Origin: JAHRAW01 sp965243285
GTDB taxonomy: Bacteria > Pseudomonadota > Gammaproteobacteria > Arenicellales > Poriferihabitantaceae
DNA length: 64,000 nucleotides
Direction: 5' to 3'
Assembly (NCBI GenBank): GCA_965243285.1
Contig: OZ251537.1
Coordinates: 558,001 to 622,000 of the forward strand
Shown: positions 36,004 to 43,795 of the stretch, piece by piece
How the letters are laid out: each line of letters begins with the position of its first letter
Position numbering within the stretch: position 1 is the stretch's first letter
The notes under the pieces: model-generated
What the model saw: only the letters and a program-made list of their open reading frames with translations
Told to the model about the DNA's origin: nothing
Databases searched by the model: none
Program-made: the position numbers and the translations under genes

Positions 36004-36163
36004 CTTAATTTCATTGTGCCGTTGCACATCTGATGCAGATGAGGAACTTATTTATGAAAAAGCACGGTTAATTTTTGATAACAATCATTTTGCCGAGATA
36101 AAAAAACTTAAAATAAAACATCATTTTAACGGCTGGTTTTGTGTCTTCCAAGTCGGTCTATGA
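36004..36163 (+). pseudogene. Type II restriction endonuclease, C-terminal part (broken)
   Basis: Directly after the repeat, one frame reads LNFIVPLH and, after a one-base shift, the next reads SDADEELIYEKARLIFDNNH, then FAEIKKLKIKHHFNGW, ending FCVFQVGL before TGA at 36161. No start codon or ribosome site precedes it. It continues the sequence NILDNTLN that ends at the repeat at 18.3 kb on the other strand, so the two are parts of one endonuclease gene. The AT-rich composition matches the methyltransferase remnants. Confidence 0.75.
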
Positions 36164-36203
36164 ACAACCCGCTCATCCATCCACCCGACCAGGCTATAAA
36201 AAC

Positions 36204-36755
36204 ATGACCGATATAAGAATCGCGCTGCGCTGGTTGCTGGCCTTGTGCTTGTTTCGGGCAAAACCTCAAGACGCGCCGGCGGCGGCGGCGTGGTTGGCGG
36301 CCGGAGTGGCGGTGTCGTGGCTGGGGTTTGCGGTAGGTGATGCGTTGTTGTCCAGCGCTATGAATGTGGTGGTGCTGGCGACGGCGCAGACCGCATTGCT
36401 GGGCGGCGGGTGGTGGGTGGTGTTGGCGCTGTCTAAAAAAGGTACGCGCTGGCTGCAGTCGGCGACGGCGTTATTCGGGGCGTGCGCGTTGACGCATGTT
36501 TTTGCGGTGCCGGTGATTGAGTGGATTTCGCGCAGCGCGCAGCCGCTGGAGCTGTTATCCGCCGGGGTGTTGTTGTTGGCGGTGCGATTGTGGTTTTTCG
36601 CCATCATCGTGCATATTATGAAAGATACTTTGGAAATTTCCACCGGGCGCGCCATCGTAACCGCGCTGGCGTTGCATCTTTTTATCGGCTTGGCGCTGCT
36701 TTCTGTGTTCATCAACCCGGGGGACATCAGCCCGGGGGACATCAGCGGCGGTTGA
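36204..36755 (+). CDS. Small polytopic membrane protein (Yip1-like)
   Basis: A 183-residue protein with about five predicted membrane helices (roughly 38-58, 62-82, 97-118, 124-146, 155-175 by hydrophobicity). The early FRAKPQDAPAAAAW and overall layout resemble small Yip1/YIP1-like bacterial membrane proteins, but I cannot assign a function. The C-terminus is a perfect in-frame duplication PGDIS-PGDIS encoded by a tandem repeat. A repeat island follows immediately. Confidence 0.65.
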   Translation: MTDIRIALRWLLALCLFRAKPQDAPAAAAWLAAGVAVSWLGFAVGDALLSSAMNVVVLATAQTALLGGGWWVVLALSKKGTRWLQSATALFGACALTHVFAVPVIEWISRSAQPLELLSAGVLLLAVRLWFFAIIVHIMKDTLEISTGRAIVTALALHLFIGLALLSVFINPGDISPGDISGG

Positions 36756-36930
36756 TTTGGCTGTTGCTGTTAAGGCTTTGCTCCACCCTATCTTTTTAGG
36801 GGGGAGCCAAAACTGGCGGCTTCATCGCCAGTTTTGGTGGGGGGTGCTTTTGATTTAGCTTTTGATTTGGCTTTTGATTTAGCTTTTGGCTTTCGCTTTC
36901 GCTTTTGACTTTTCGCTTTTGATTTAAAAT
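36756..36930. repeat. Repeat island with double-hairpin module
   Basis: A CTCCACCCTATC...AGGGGGGAG hairpin followed by AAAACTGGCGG...CGCCAGTTTT and GGTGGGGGG (36781-36848), then GCTTTTGATTTGG-type hexamers. No inverted GGGATTTATA ends are seen here, so this is the hairpin module without the MITE shell. Confidence 0.75.
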
Positions 36931-36954
36931 GTTTTGCCAGGGCTATTTTGGGCT

Positions 36955-37776
36955 TCAATCGTTGTCGTGTAGCCCGGCGCCGGCGCCGCTTAGGCGGGAT
37001 TCTGCGCTTGCTTCCACATAGGTCAGATGAGCGTATTGCTCCAAGCGCCGCCACACATCGGCCTCGACGCCGATGGCGTGCTGCGCGCCGGCTGATTCCG
37101 ACCTCGCGCCTGTTTTCGCGGCAACATTGGCGGCCGCGCCGGCGGCGCCGGCATGTTGCCAACAGCGCATGCCCACCGCGGTTTCGATGTTCACATCGCG
37201 GCGCGCGCCGTGTATTTGCGCGCCGCCGCCGCGGTAATGCACGCGCACCCGCGGCCAAGCGAGCGTTAACTCGAGGTCTTCGCTAGCTGCGGCCAGACCG
37301 ACAAACCCCGCCACCAGCAAGGGATAGGCGATTTCGCCGATTTCAGCGAGTTCGACGCCAGATTCGGTGCCAGGGTCGATGCCAGATTCGGTGGGATGGT
37401 CGATGCCAGATTCGGTGCCATGGTCGGTGCCATGGTCGGTGCCAGGACCAGTGAAATGGTCGACGGCGCCATCTACATCGGGCCGCGCCAGGCAGTCGCT
37501 CAATGCGGCTCCTACCGCCAGCGGGTTGGTCACGCCGCCGCGGCCGCGCCACACCCCGCGCCACTGCGCCGGGGCGGTGGCCACATAGCCGCGCTCGCGG
37601 TACTCATCCAGCCAATTCACCAGCGCCGCGGCGCCGTCCAAGCCATGGTCGCACAGCCACCGCACCGCGTATCCGGCGTCATCCGCCAGCCCCCAGGGCA
37701 GCCCGGCGCCGCGCGTCGCCTTGCGCGCCGTGTGCTGAATTTGGTTGCGCGAACAGGGTATGGATGGGGTGGTCAT
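36955..37776 (-). CDS. DUF3726-family protein
   Basis: A 273-residue protein whose start, SRNQIQHTARKATRGAGLPWGLADDAGYAVRWL, has the KRAxRGAGxxWGxAEEAGxAxRWL pattern of DUF3726 proteins, which have no established function. No signal peptide or membrane helix is visible. Residues about 110-140 are a repeated GTDHGTDHGTESGIDHPTES-like segment encoded by a 12/24-bp tandem array (about 37340-37470), an in-frame repeat expansion. The next gene upstream on the same strand, beyond a repeat island, is the unrecognised 570-residue protein. Confidence 0.65.
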   Translation of the reverse strand: MTTPSIPCSRNQIQHTARKATRGAGLPWGLADDAGYAVRWLCDHGLDGAAALVNWLDEYRERGYVATAPAQWRGVWRGRGGVTNPLAVGAALSDCLARPDVDGAVDHFTGPGTDHGTDHGTESGIDHPTESGIDPGTESGVELAEIGEIAYPLLVAGFVGLAAASEDLELTLAWPRVRVHYRGGGAQIHGARRDVNIETAVGMRCWQHAGAAGAAANVAAKTGARSESAGAQHAIGVEADVWRRLEQYAHLTYVEASAESRLSGAGAGLHDND

Positions 37777-37784
37777 GGCGGCTC

Positions 37785-38335
37785 ATGTTAAAGAAAAAGC
37801 GAAAAGCAACAGCAAAATCGACATTAAAAGCAACATCAAAATCAACAACCAAAGCGAAGTCTAAAGCGAAATCTAAAGCTAAGTCTAAAGCGAAATCTAA
37901 AGCTAAGTCAAAAGCGAAAAGCAACAGCCCCCCACCAAATCAGCCCGAGTCTATCGGCTCGGGCTGATTTGACTCCCCCCAGATGAAGCGGGGGAGTAAA
38001 ACAAAAGCCAAAGCCAAAAGCGAAAAGAAAAATTAAAAGCAACAGCAACAGCAACATCAACATCAAAAGCAACCCCTCCCCACCAAAACTGGCTAAAAGA
38101 CGCCAGTTTTGACTCCCCGCCCAGCGGGGAGTCAAGAAAAAGCCCAAAAGCGAAAATCAAAATCAAAAACGAAAGCACCCCCCACCAAAACTGGCGATGA
38201 AACCGCCAGTTTTGGCTCCCCCCTAAAAAGATAGGGTGGAACAAAGCCTTGAACAGCCACAGCAAAAGCGAAAGCAAAAGCCAAAAACCAAAATCAACAG
38301 CCAAAGCAAAAAACCAAAATCAAAGGCCACCAAAT
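37785..38335. repeat. Repeat island with three double-hairpin modules
   Basis: AAAGCG/AAAGCT hexamers at both ends surround modules at about 37928-38000, 38075-38135 and 38178-38240. The middle stems differ: AAATCAGCCCGAG/CTCGGGCTGATTT in the first, AAAACTGGC/GCCAGTTTT in the other two. Open frames here are repeat translations (KAKSKAKSK) and not genes. Confidence 0.8.
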
Positions 38336-38344
38336 TTACTGCCC

Positions 38345-38440
38345 ATCGGCCCGAATCCGACTCGAATCCGGCCAAATTCCCCCGAATCCGGCCTGAATCC
38401 ACCCAAATCCACCCAAATCTGCCTAACTCCGTGGCCGTAT
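38345..38440. repeat. Degenerate GAATCC-type short-period repeat
   Basis: Seven to eight copies of a roughly 12-bp motif such as GAATCCGGCCAA / GAATCCACCCAA follow the stop of the 570-residue protein gene on the minus strand. Confidence 0.6.
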
Positions 38441-40153
38441 TTAGCTGACCTCCGCCAGTGGGGGATAAATCCAGTCGTCGGCCGGCATGGTGGCGAGTTC
38501 GTCGGGGAATGGGGCCTGCTGATACATGGTGATGCGGACCCAGCGGTCGGATTTTGGGTCGAATTGGGTGGCGCCGAAAAAGGCCAATTTGCAGCGCAGC
38601 AAGTCCACCGGCCGCAGTTGAGCGGAAATCAGGTTGTCGCGGATTTCGGCGTAGGGCAGGCGCGCCGCCAGTTGGGCGCGGCGTACGGCGTGGCGGTGGC
38701 ATGGATGGGCGAGCAGGAATTCGGCCACCGATTGCGCCGCCGGGCAGGCCGCTAAGGCTTCCGCCAGGGCGACTACATCGCGGGCGAAGGCGAGCGGCAA
38801 TTCTTGCTCGGCGCCGGGCTCGGCGAAACGCTCGCCGAGGCGCGGTTCGAGTTTTTCCTCCGACACATACCAAAAACGCGCGCACTGCGCCGCCTCCGCG
38901 AAATCCACGCCGCGCGCCCAGCGGTAGTCGGCCTCGATGGCGCGCCGCAACTCGCCCACGCGTTGCGCGCCGCGAATGCGCCAGTGGCGGCTCTCGTCCA
39001 CCGCCATGGCGTCGGCGAGGTCATCCACCAAATCACCGTGCGGCTCCAACGCCAAGGTCACCACCATTTCTTGGCCTTCCAGCGACAGCGCGGATTCCGA
39101 CCAGCGCAGCAGCTCATCCCATGGCGCGCGGCGCCGCAAGGCTTGCGCCTGCACGCGGCCTTGCAGTTGCGCCAGGTCGATTTTCAATTCCTCGATTCGC
39201 TGCTGTTGGATGCGGTCGGCGGTGCGCCACCGGCTCACGGCGTGTTGCGCGCGCGCCAAAAATTCACCGAACTGGCGGCGGCTTTGCGCGCTGCTAGCGG
39301 CCTGTGCGCGCACCCGCGCTAACGCCGTCTCGCGCGCGTGCATCCAGCGATGCAGCAGCGCCGGGTGGTGCACTAAAAACGGCGCCATGCCGAGCCCGGT
39401 GGCGTTGCCCACGCCCAGTCGCCGCGCCAGGCCGCGCTGCAGTTTTACCGCGCGCTCGGGGGCGGCGAGTTGCGCCAGATGCTCGACTATATCGAGGGTA
39501 AACCAGCGAATCAGCCATACCGTGAGCAATTCGACGCGAAACGGGGCGCTGAATTCGGCGCGCTCGGCGATGCGCTCGCGGTCGCTCAGCCCGAATTTGC
39601 CGTTGCCGTATACCGCCGTGGTGCGCATCAGATAGCCGCTGGCATCCAGCCGCTGGCGACACGGCTGACGGCCGCTGGCGAGTTGCGCGACCACATAATC
39701 GAACAGCCGCACGCTGCGGTTGGCGCGCGATAAAACCAACTCGGTGGGGTGATATTGGCCGCCCTCTTGGCGCGGCACATGCCGACCTAAACGGGTGATT
39801 TCATCCGCGTCGGGAATGCCGTCGTAGAGCGCGAAGGTGGCGTCCCAGGCTTGCGCGATGACGCGGTCGGAGCGCTGCTCGGGCGGCAAATCATGCGCAA
39901 AACACAGCAGCGTATAGCAGCGCCGCGGGCCATGGGCGCGATACTGGGCGAGCCCGGCGCCGCGCCCATCTACCTGCCAGGCGACGCGCTCGAAGCGCCA
40001 GTGCTCGTGCTTGACGGCGCGCATCAGGGCGCGCATAAAACTCAAGCGGGTTTGATGGAAGCAGCCCATGCGCGCCAGCCGCATCACCTGACTCGGCGGG
40101 CGCAGCGCCAGGGCGGGCGGATTCATCGGCGCCGCGGGCTTGAAATCCGGCAT
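38441..40153 (-). CDS. Conserved-looking hypothetical protein, 570 residues
   Basis: I do not recognise this protein. It is rich in Arg, Ala and Leu, lacks an obvious signal peptide or membrane helix, and has no nucleotide-binding loop that I can see. Residues about 255-335 form a likely coiled-coil (ARAQHAVSRWRTADRIQQQRIEELKID). The early FHQTRLSFMRALMRAVKHEHW and FARDVVALAEALAAC segments look like structured helices. Codon use matches neighbouring genes and the frame is clean over 1.7 kb, so it is real. It shares strand with the DUF3726 gene downstream. A second ATG nine codons in (MNPPALALRPPSQVMRL) is an alternative start. Confidence 0.7.
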   Translation of the reverse strand: MPDFKPAAPMNPPALALRPPSQVMRLARMGCFHQTRLSFMRALMRAVKHEHWRFERVAWQVDGRGAGLAQYRAHGPRRCYTLLCFAHDLPPEQRSDRVIAQAWDATFALYDGIPDADEITRLGRHVPRQEGGQYHPTELVLSRANRSVRLFDYVVAQLASGRQPCRQRLDASGYLMRTTAVYGNGKFGLSDRERIAERAEFSAPFRVELLTVWLIRWFTLDIVEHLAQLAAPERAVKLQRGLARRLGVGNATGLGMAPFLVHHPALLHRWMHARETALARVRAQAASSAQSRRQFGEFLARAQHAVSRWRTADRIQQQRIEELKIDLAQLQGRVQAQALRRRAPWDELLRWSESALSLEGQEMVVTLALEPHGDLVDDLADAMAVDESRHWRIRGAQRVGELRRAIEADYRWARGVDFAEAAQCARFWYVSEEKLEPRLGERFAEPGAEQELPLAFARDVVALAEALAACPAAQSVAEFLLAHPCHRHAVRRAQLAARLPYAEIRDNLISAQLRPVDLLRCKLAFFGATQFDPKSDRWVRITMYQQAPFPDELATMPADDWIYPPLAEVS

Positions 40154-40219
40154 CGGCTAACGAGCATGAGGAAATGATTCCATGCCGATTAACCGAATCG
40201 GCGCGGTGCGAGGGGGGCG

Positions 40220-40672
<453 letters not shown>

Positions 40673-40693
40673 TATAGGCCTGCCAAATTAAAA

Positions 40694-41050
40694 GTGGGAG
40701 CCGGCCGATAAGCCGGGTTCTGTCGAGGACAGTCATTCATCTGCGGCATTCGTCGCCGAATGCCTCGAGCGACCTACCCGGACCCGTAGACGAGGGCGGC
40801 GCCGTGGGTCCCTATTCGGTCTTGCTCCAGGCGGGGTTTGCCATGCCGCCGCTGTTGCCAGCGACGCGGTGCGCTCTTACCGCACCATTTCACCCTTACC
40901 CCCACCTTGTCGACTCGGGGCGGTATATTTTCTGTGGCACTTTCCGTCGGCTCGCGCCGCCCAGGAATTACCTGGCACCTTGCCCAATGGAGCCCGGACT
41001 TTCCTCCTCGTTAGGCGTGGCCTAACGAAGCGACTGCCTGGCCGACTCCC
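40694..41050 (-). ncRNA. rnpB: RNase P RNA (class A)
   Basis: On the minus strand the RNA begins GGAGTCGGCCAGGCAGTCGC and shows the universal GAGGAAAGTCCGGGCTCC, then later AAGGTGAAATGGTGCGGTAA, CGCACCGC, the P15 region AAACCCCGCCTGGAGCAAGA with its GG(U)-CCA contact, and CAGAACCCGGCTTATCGGCC at the 3' end. These match bacterial class A RNase P RNA, which cleaves tRNA 5' leaders. Ends are placed by comparison with the E. coli RNA and may be off by a few bases. Confidence 0.96.
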
Positions 41051-41056
41051 GCGCCG

Positions 41057-41065
41057 AGCATACCA
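41057..41065 (-). promoter_or_regulatory. Extended -10 promoter of rnpB
   Basis: On the minus strand, TGGTATGCT is an extended -10 (TGnTATGCT) seven bases before the inferred 5' end of RNase P RNA. No strong -35 is seen, as expected for extended -10 promoters. Confidence 0.55.
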
Positions 41066-41089
41066 CACCGCCGCGGCATCGATTAAGCC

Positions 41090-41119
41090 AAAAAAAAGGG
41101 CGATCGGTGAAGATCGCCC
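41090..41119 (-). terminator. Rho-independent terminator of the DUF1127 gene
   Basis: On the minus strand, GGGCGATC-TTCACC-GATCGCCC is followed by eight T residues. It lies about 110 bp after the stop of the DUF1127 gene and just before the rnpB promoter. Confidence 0.85.
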
Positions 41120-41230
41120 GAAACACCAACGGAGGAATAAACTGGTAAATCCTGACTGAATAACCTGCTTGAGCGCTCCCTTTTTGGATAAAATCAGGCA
41201 ATCAACAAACGGGCTTCAGCCGGCGGCTGG

Positions 41231-41560
41231 TCACGCCGCCTGCTTGATTTGCGCGCTGATTTGCGTGTTGATTTGCGACTCGGCCGAGCGAGAAAAACGC
41301 TCGATATGCATGCGGCGAACCGGCGCGCGTTGGCCGCCGCTGGCGACCACTTCGGAGATTTGGCTGCGTTCGATGCCGATGTCGCGCAACAACGCATCCG
41401 GCATGCTGTGCAATTCGCGCATCGCGGCGCTGCGGCTGCGCCAGCCTTTGACCGCCGCCACGACTTTGGAAAGCATGGTCGGGCGAAACAGGCCGTGCAA
41501 GATATTGCTATTGCCGGCGTAGAGGCTATCGATACGGCTGGCGTAGGTTTGTGTGTTCAT
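41231..41560 (-). CDS. DUF1127-domain protein
   Basis: A 109-residue basic protein. The core VVAAVKGWRSRSAAMRELHSMPDALLRDIGIERSQI is the DUF1127 (YjiS-like) helix-turn-helix-like motif. Some members take part in RNA turnover, phosphate or polyamine metabolism, and many are small stress-related proteins. Flanking regions at both ends are not conserved features that I know. It is transcribed towards rnpB and closed by a strong terminator. Confidence 0.8.
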   Translation of the reverse strand: MNTQTYASRIDSLYAGNSNILHGLFRPTMLSKVVAAVKGWRSRSAAMRELHSMPDALLRDIGIERSQISEVVASGGQRAPVRRMHIERFSRSAESQINTQISAQIKQAA

Positions 41561-41926
41561 GGTCGGTTACCCTCTATTTAATGGATCATTGCGATCGCCA
41601 AAATTGCTGTGGCGTCCGTTAAGAGTGAGACGCCGCCGGATTGAGTCAAACGATGGCCTGACTATTTTTTCGCCACCGATACATCACTTGCATTTCATCG
41701 ACTTGAATCTCATCGACTTGAATCGCGTCGAATGGGGGTTGGTCAAATGAATTTATCGATGGCGGGTAAAATTAATCATGCTCATGAGTGACCGATGCCA
41801 ATTTAGGGGCTATGGCGCTTGAAAACAAACGATTTATATTCATAATAACTATGAGCTATTGGTCATAGATTAAAATCGCGGCGCGCTGCCAACGCCCGCC
41901 CCGCCGCGCCCGACCAGCCCGCCGCC
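41561..41926. other. Intergenic region with a 15-bp tandem repeat
   Basis: No gene is visible. TCATCGACTTGAATC is repeated about two and a half times near 41696-41735. The region separates divergent DUF1127 and LysR genes and should hold both promoters; the AT-rich stretch at 41815-41880, with ATAATAACTATGAG and TTGGTCATAGATTA, is the likeliest LysR operator/promoter area (a T-N11-A site is possible but not certain). Confidence 0.45.
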
Positions 41927-42880
41927 ATGAGCATACGCTTCCCGCCCATTTCCGCCTTGCGCGCCCTCGAGGCGGCGGCGCGGCACTTGAGTTTCAGCCG
42001 CGCCGCCGAGGAGTTGTTCGTGACCCAGAGCGCCATCAGCCATCAGGTCAAGCGCGCCGAGGAGTTATGGGGGCTGAAGTTGTTCGAGCAGCGCGGTCGC
42101 CGCGTGGCGCTCACCGAAGCCGGGCATGCGTTAGCGCCGGTGATTCGCGATTTCATCCGCCGCATCACCCTCACGTTGGAAGACCTCAACGAAAAAAACA
42201 CCGCCACGGCGCTGCGCGTCACCTTGTTGCAATCCTTCGCCTTCAAATGGCTGGTGCATCGCCTCGGCCACTTCAACCAAGATTACCCGGACATCGCGGT
42301 GTGGATTTCCACCTCGGACGACTTGGTGGATTTCGACGCCAAAAACGCCGATGTGGGCATTCGCTTAGGCTATGGCGGATGGAGCAATCTGCACGAGGAA
42401 TTGCTGCTCACCGAGTATGTTTTTCCGGTGTGCAGTCCAGCATTTTTGCGCAGCCACCCCATGCCGAGCAGCCCGGTCGGGCTGCTCAAATTGCCGCTGT
42501 TGCGCCGCAGCGCGGTGGACATCTGCCCGCGCTGGCGGGATTGGTTTCGCGATGCTGGCGTGACCGTGGCGCGCATGCCGGCCGGCGGCCAGTTTCCGCA
42601 GACCAGCCTGGCGGTGCAGGCCGCCATCGACGACCAAGGCGTAGCCCTGGCGCGCAGCGCGCATGTGTTAGACGACCTAAACGCCGGGCGGTTGACGCGC
42701 CTATTCCCGCAAGTATTGAGCCGCTCCAGCGTGTCGTATTATTTTGTATGCGTGCCGGGGCGGGAAAGCGAGCCGCAAATCGCCGCCTTCCACGAATGGC
42801 TACTGCGCGAGGCGAAAAAATCCCAACGCGAATTCGACCACATGGCGCACACCGCCGAGGCTCCGCTGCTGGCTATTTGA
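41927..42880 (+). CDS. LysR-family transcriptional regulator, GcvA-like
   Basis: A 317-residue regulator with an N-terminal winged helix (FPPISALRALEAAARHLSFSRAAEELFVTQSAISHQVKRAEE) that matches the GcvA subgroup, and a periplasmic-binding-like effector domain (about 90-300). GcvA proteins control glycine cleavage in enteric bacteria; relatives control beta-lactamase and other genes. A GcvT-domain dehydrogenase is 10 kb away, but no direct link can be shown. The neighbouring gene on the opposite strand encodes the DUF1127 protein. Confidence 0.88.
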   Translation: MSIRFPPISALRALEAAARHLSFSRAAEELFVTQSAISHQVKRAEELWGLKLFEQRGRRVALTEAGHALAPVIRDFIRRITLTLEDLNEKNTATALRVTLLQSFAFKWLVHRLGHFNQDYPDIAVWISTSDDLVDFDAKNADVGIRLGYGGWSNLHEELLLTEYVFPVCSPAFLRSHPMPSSPVGLLKLPLLRRSAVDICPRWRDWFRDAGVTVARMPAGGQFPQTSLAVQAAIDDQGVALARSAHVLDDLNAGRLTRLFPQVLSRSSVSYYFVCVPGRESEPQIAAFHEWLLREAKKSQREFDHMAHTAEAPLLAI

Positions 42881-42885
42881 GGAGT

Positions 42886-43085
42886 GCTTTATCCCTAAAT
42901 CCGCATGTTGGAATGAGTTGAAGATTTAAAGGCAACAGCAAAAAGACCAACAGCAACAGCCCCCCACCCAAAACTGGCGAATGTCGTGGCGGATGGCGCG
43001 AGATTCAGCGAAATTTCCCCGCGATTCAGGCGGATTTTAGGTGGATTCCCTCAAATTCCACCGGATTCAGGCGGATTCAGCCAGA
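42886..43085. repeat. Relic element end, hexamers and degenerate repeats
   Basis: CTTTATCCCTAAATCCGCAT resembles an element end. It is followed by AACAGC hexamers, a CCCCCCACCCAAAACTGGCG half-hairpin and then a degenerate GATTCAGGCGG repeat running to the wrbA stop. No complete element is present. Confidence 0.55.
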
Positions 43086-43730
43086 TTCACCGCCCAATTT
43101 CGCCGATTTCAACGCCACGGCGCATGTGGCGACGCGTCGACCTAAAATTTCGGCGCTGGCGATTTCGTCGGCGCTGATGGGGCGATGGGCGCCGCTGCCG
43201 GCCACATGGCTGGCGCCGTACGGCGTGCCGCCGGTGGTGGTCTGACCGATGGGGGAGGCGTAAAACGGGATGCCGACTAGCACCATGCCGTGGTGGATGA
43301 GCGGCAGCATCATCGCCAGCAGGGTGCTTTCTTGCCCGCCGTGCAGGCTGCCGCTGGAGGTGAATACGCCGCCCGGTTTGCCGTCCAACGCGCCGGATAA
43401 CCACAGCGCCGTGCTTTGCTCGAAAAAATGCTTGAGCGCCGCCGCCGCCGTGCCGAACCGCGTCGGGCTGCCGAGAATCAAGCCATCGCAGGCGGCCAAA
43501 TCGTCCAGCGTGGCATAGACATCGCCCCGCGGCGGGATGGGCGGCGCGGTGGCTTCGCAGGTGGTCGACACCGCCGGCACGGTGCGCACCACCGCCTCGC
43601 ACTGCGCGACGCCCTCCACCCCAGCGGCGATGTGTCGCGCCAACTGCGCCACCGCGCCGTGGCGGCTGTAATACAAAATCAGCAGTTTTGCCACAAGGGA
43701 TTTTGTCGGGCTATTAAATTCCAAAATCAA
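43077..43730 (-). CDS. wrbA: NAD(P)H:quinone oxidoreductase WrbA
   Basis: A flavodoxin-like FMN enzyme that reduces quinones by two electrons. Visible features are the FMN phosphate loop LILYYSRHGAVAQLA, GLILGSPTRFGT, the VFTSSGSLHGGQEST segment that distinguishes WrbA, and PIGQTTTGGTPYGASH. The usual N-terminus would correspond to the GTG at about 43694 (VAKLLILYYSRHG); the longer frame adds 12 residues. A hexamer array begins at the upstream end of the frame. Confidence 0.92.
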   Translation of the reverse strand: MILEFNSPTKSLVAKLLILYYSRHGAVAQLARHIAAGVEGVAQCEAVVRTVPAVSTTCEATAPPIPPRGDVYATLDDLAACDGLILGSPTRFGTAAAALKHFFEQSTALWLSGALDGKPGGVFTSSGSLHGGQESTLLAMMLPLIHHGMVLVGIPFYASPIGQTTTGGTPYGASHVAGSGAHRPISADEIASAEILGRRVATCAVALKSAKLGGESG

Positions 43731-43795
43731 CAGCGAAAATCAACAGCGAAGTCAAAAGCAAAATCAAAATTAACAGCCCCCACCAACCCTCCCCC
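43722..43795. repeat. Short hexamer repeat between wrbA and argF
   Basis: AACAGCG/AAATCAACAGC units and a CCCCCACC half-module fill the 65-bp space between the two minus-strand genes and touch the 5' end of the wrbA frame. Confidence 0.65.

Noticed and set aside
36755..36850. Rho-independent terminator of the membrane protein gene
   Set aside because: The hairpins are copies of the dispersed double-hairpin module found in both orientations regardless of gene ends, without a following U-tract, so a dedicated terminator cannot be claimed.
37679..37967. Open frames with (AKSK)n or (FAFDLALD)n in the 37.7-38.0 kb island
   Set aside because: Both strands translate into monotonous repeats because the DNA is a hexamer array. 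The real gene here is the DUF3726 one that ends the array.
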